A stretch of 64,000 nucleotides of DNA from JAJTFA01 sp051715425 (GTDB lineage Bacteria > Bacteroidota > Bacteroidia > UKL13-3). Shown one piece after another: positions 63,320 to 64,000 of this stretch; the stretch's first letter is position 1; the number at the start of each line of letters is the position of its first letter. The translations under genes were made by a program, and so were the position numbers. A model generated the notes under the pieces. The model saw only the letters and a list, made by a program, of their open reading frames with translations, was not told the DNA's origin and did no database searches. The DNA lies in assembly GCA_051715425.1 (NCBI GenBank), contig JBPXJS010000002.1, forward strand, positions 496,001 to 560,000. The letters run 5' to 3'.

Positions 63320-63488
63320 ATTCTGTTTTTTATTAGTGCTGGGTGCTAGTTATTAGTGCTTAGTGCGCAGTGCTCGGTGAATTAGTTTAGTAGTTTGAAG
63401 GTTTAATTGGTTAATGGTGTTCTTTATATTAAATTTCTATCACTTAACACTTAAAATTTAACATTAAACATTCAACATTCAACATTCC
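63320..63488. repeat. Intergenic region with interspersed-repeat pieces
   Basis: TTAGTGCTTAGTGCGCAGTG around 63352-63372 resembles the tandem-repeat flank at 46811-46830. CTTAACACTTAAAATTTAAC and the following (ATTCAAC)n tail are the reverse complement of the 46863-46890 element. No gene. Confidence 0.6.
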
Positions 63489-64000
63489 CTAAAGTTCCCC
63501 AAGTGTGGATATGGTTTCAAATTCTTTGAGGTCTACAATCTGATCCCAGGAGTAGCGTACAAACATTTTGCCTACCTGATAGGATTCATAAGGTGTCACC
63601 TCTTCGCCAAGTGCTAATCTTACCAATGCTTCAGGGTGGTTTTGTCCGGCACCGGTAGCCAGGTGAACCCAGGCTGGAAAGCGGGGATTGATCTCAATCA
63701 GGTAATATTCATTCCTGTCGGTACGGATCATTTCCAGTTCAAATCCGCCACGCCATTTGCTGCCAGCCACCATTTTTTTAGCAATGTTCATCAGCTCTTT
63801 ATCCTCCAGTGCCACACCTGCCCATGCTTTCCCTTTATCTGTAATATATGTTTTGCGCATGGGTACTGCACCCGTAAGGTTTCCTTTGCCGTCACCCAGG
63901 CCGGTAAGGTTTACTTCCGTACCCTGGGTATATTGTTGTATAATAATAGGCAAACCCCACTTGGCACTGATCTTATTAAAGTAAGCCATTGCCTGATCCG
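63489..64000 (-). CDS. ATP-grasp enzyme, C-terminal part (5' end outside the window)
   Basis: The frame is open to the right edge (no stop after the Met at 63989), so the start lies beyond the window; about 170 residues are visible. QQYTQGTEVNLTGLGDGKG, GFELEMIRTDRNEYYLIEINPRFPAW and the Mg-binding E-x-N pattern are typical of the ATP-grasp fold (carbamoyl-phosphate synthase/biotin-carboxylase-like subgroup). It ligates a carboxylate to an amine. Same strand as the PLP decarboxylase, three genes away; they may act in one pathway. Confidence 0.85.
   Translation of the reverse strand, partial: DQAMAYFNKISAKWGLPIIIQQYTQGTEVNLTGLGDGKGNLTGAVPMRKTYITDKGKAWAGVALEDKELMNIAKKMVAGSKWRGGFELEMIRTDRNEYYLIEINPRFPAWVHLATGAGQNHPEALVRLALGEEVTPYESYQVGKMFVRYSWDQIVDLKEFETISTLGEL

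Noticed and set aside
1..64000. Insertion sequence, prophage or tRNA
   Set aside because: No transposase, integrase, phage structural gene or recognisable tRNA arm was found; the fibre-like protein has a signal peptide.

Overview
The window looks like chromosomal DNA of a member of the Bacteroidota. Many secreted proteins end in type IX secretion (T9SS) sorting domains. There is a TonB-dependent receptor with a carboxypeptidase-like N-terminal domain, an Rhs/YD-repeat protein, promoters of the TAnnTTTG type, and almost no Shine-Dalgarno sequences. The exact family cannot be read from the sequence. I saw no tRNA, rRNA, CRISPR array or transposase.

Layout. 1-3637: C-terminal part of an Rhs polymorphic-toxin protein (start outside the window). 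3660-8555: AT-rich accessory block of small candidate immunity genes and displaced Rhs tip fragments, separated by six copies of a short palindromic repeat; two copies lie inside a 123-bp direct repeat 3.25 kb apart. 8556-17981: a TPR histidine kinase and a divergent LytTR regulator, then a 1,373-residue fibre-like secreted protein and a divergent T9SS protein with a possible LytTR-type site pair between them. 18088-25416: a signal-peptidase-I homologue whose catalytic Ser is Ala, an HPP-family membrane protein, small housekeeping proteins, a TonB receptor, and a cupin/TetR pair with a clear operator. 25558-33608: alpha-2-macroglobulin plus PBP1C. 33716-37089: secreted T9SS proteins and a lipoprotein. 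37149-42171 (minus): an OmpR-type two-component system and Lon protease. 42280-47503: mixed small exported proteins, an RNase H-like protein, an RlmI-like methyltransferase and a Trp-rich protein. 47720-52300: a giant T9SS protein.

52602-64000 is a long minus-strand run. From its promoter side it reads: ATP-grasp enzyme (cut by the window edge), YHYH lipoprotein, SCO-type copper chaperone, YwqK-like lipoprotein, PLP-dependent type III decarboxylase, urea-transporter/M23-peptidase fusion, outer-membrane-barrel protein, two paralogous TPR proteins, MacB/FtsX-type permease, ECF sigma factor and anti-sigma factor. The seven genes from the fusion to the anti-sigma factor overlap or are spaced by 5-12 bp, so they form a likely operon.

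The two most unusual areas are the repeat-punctuated Rhs tip/immunity array and the urea transporter-M23 operon that carries its own sigma/anti-sigma pair.
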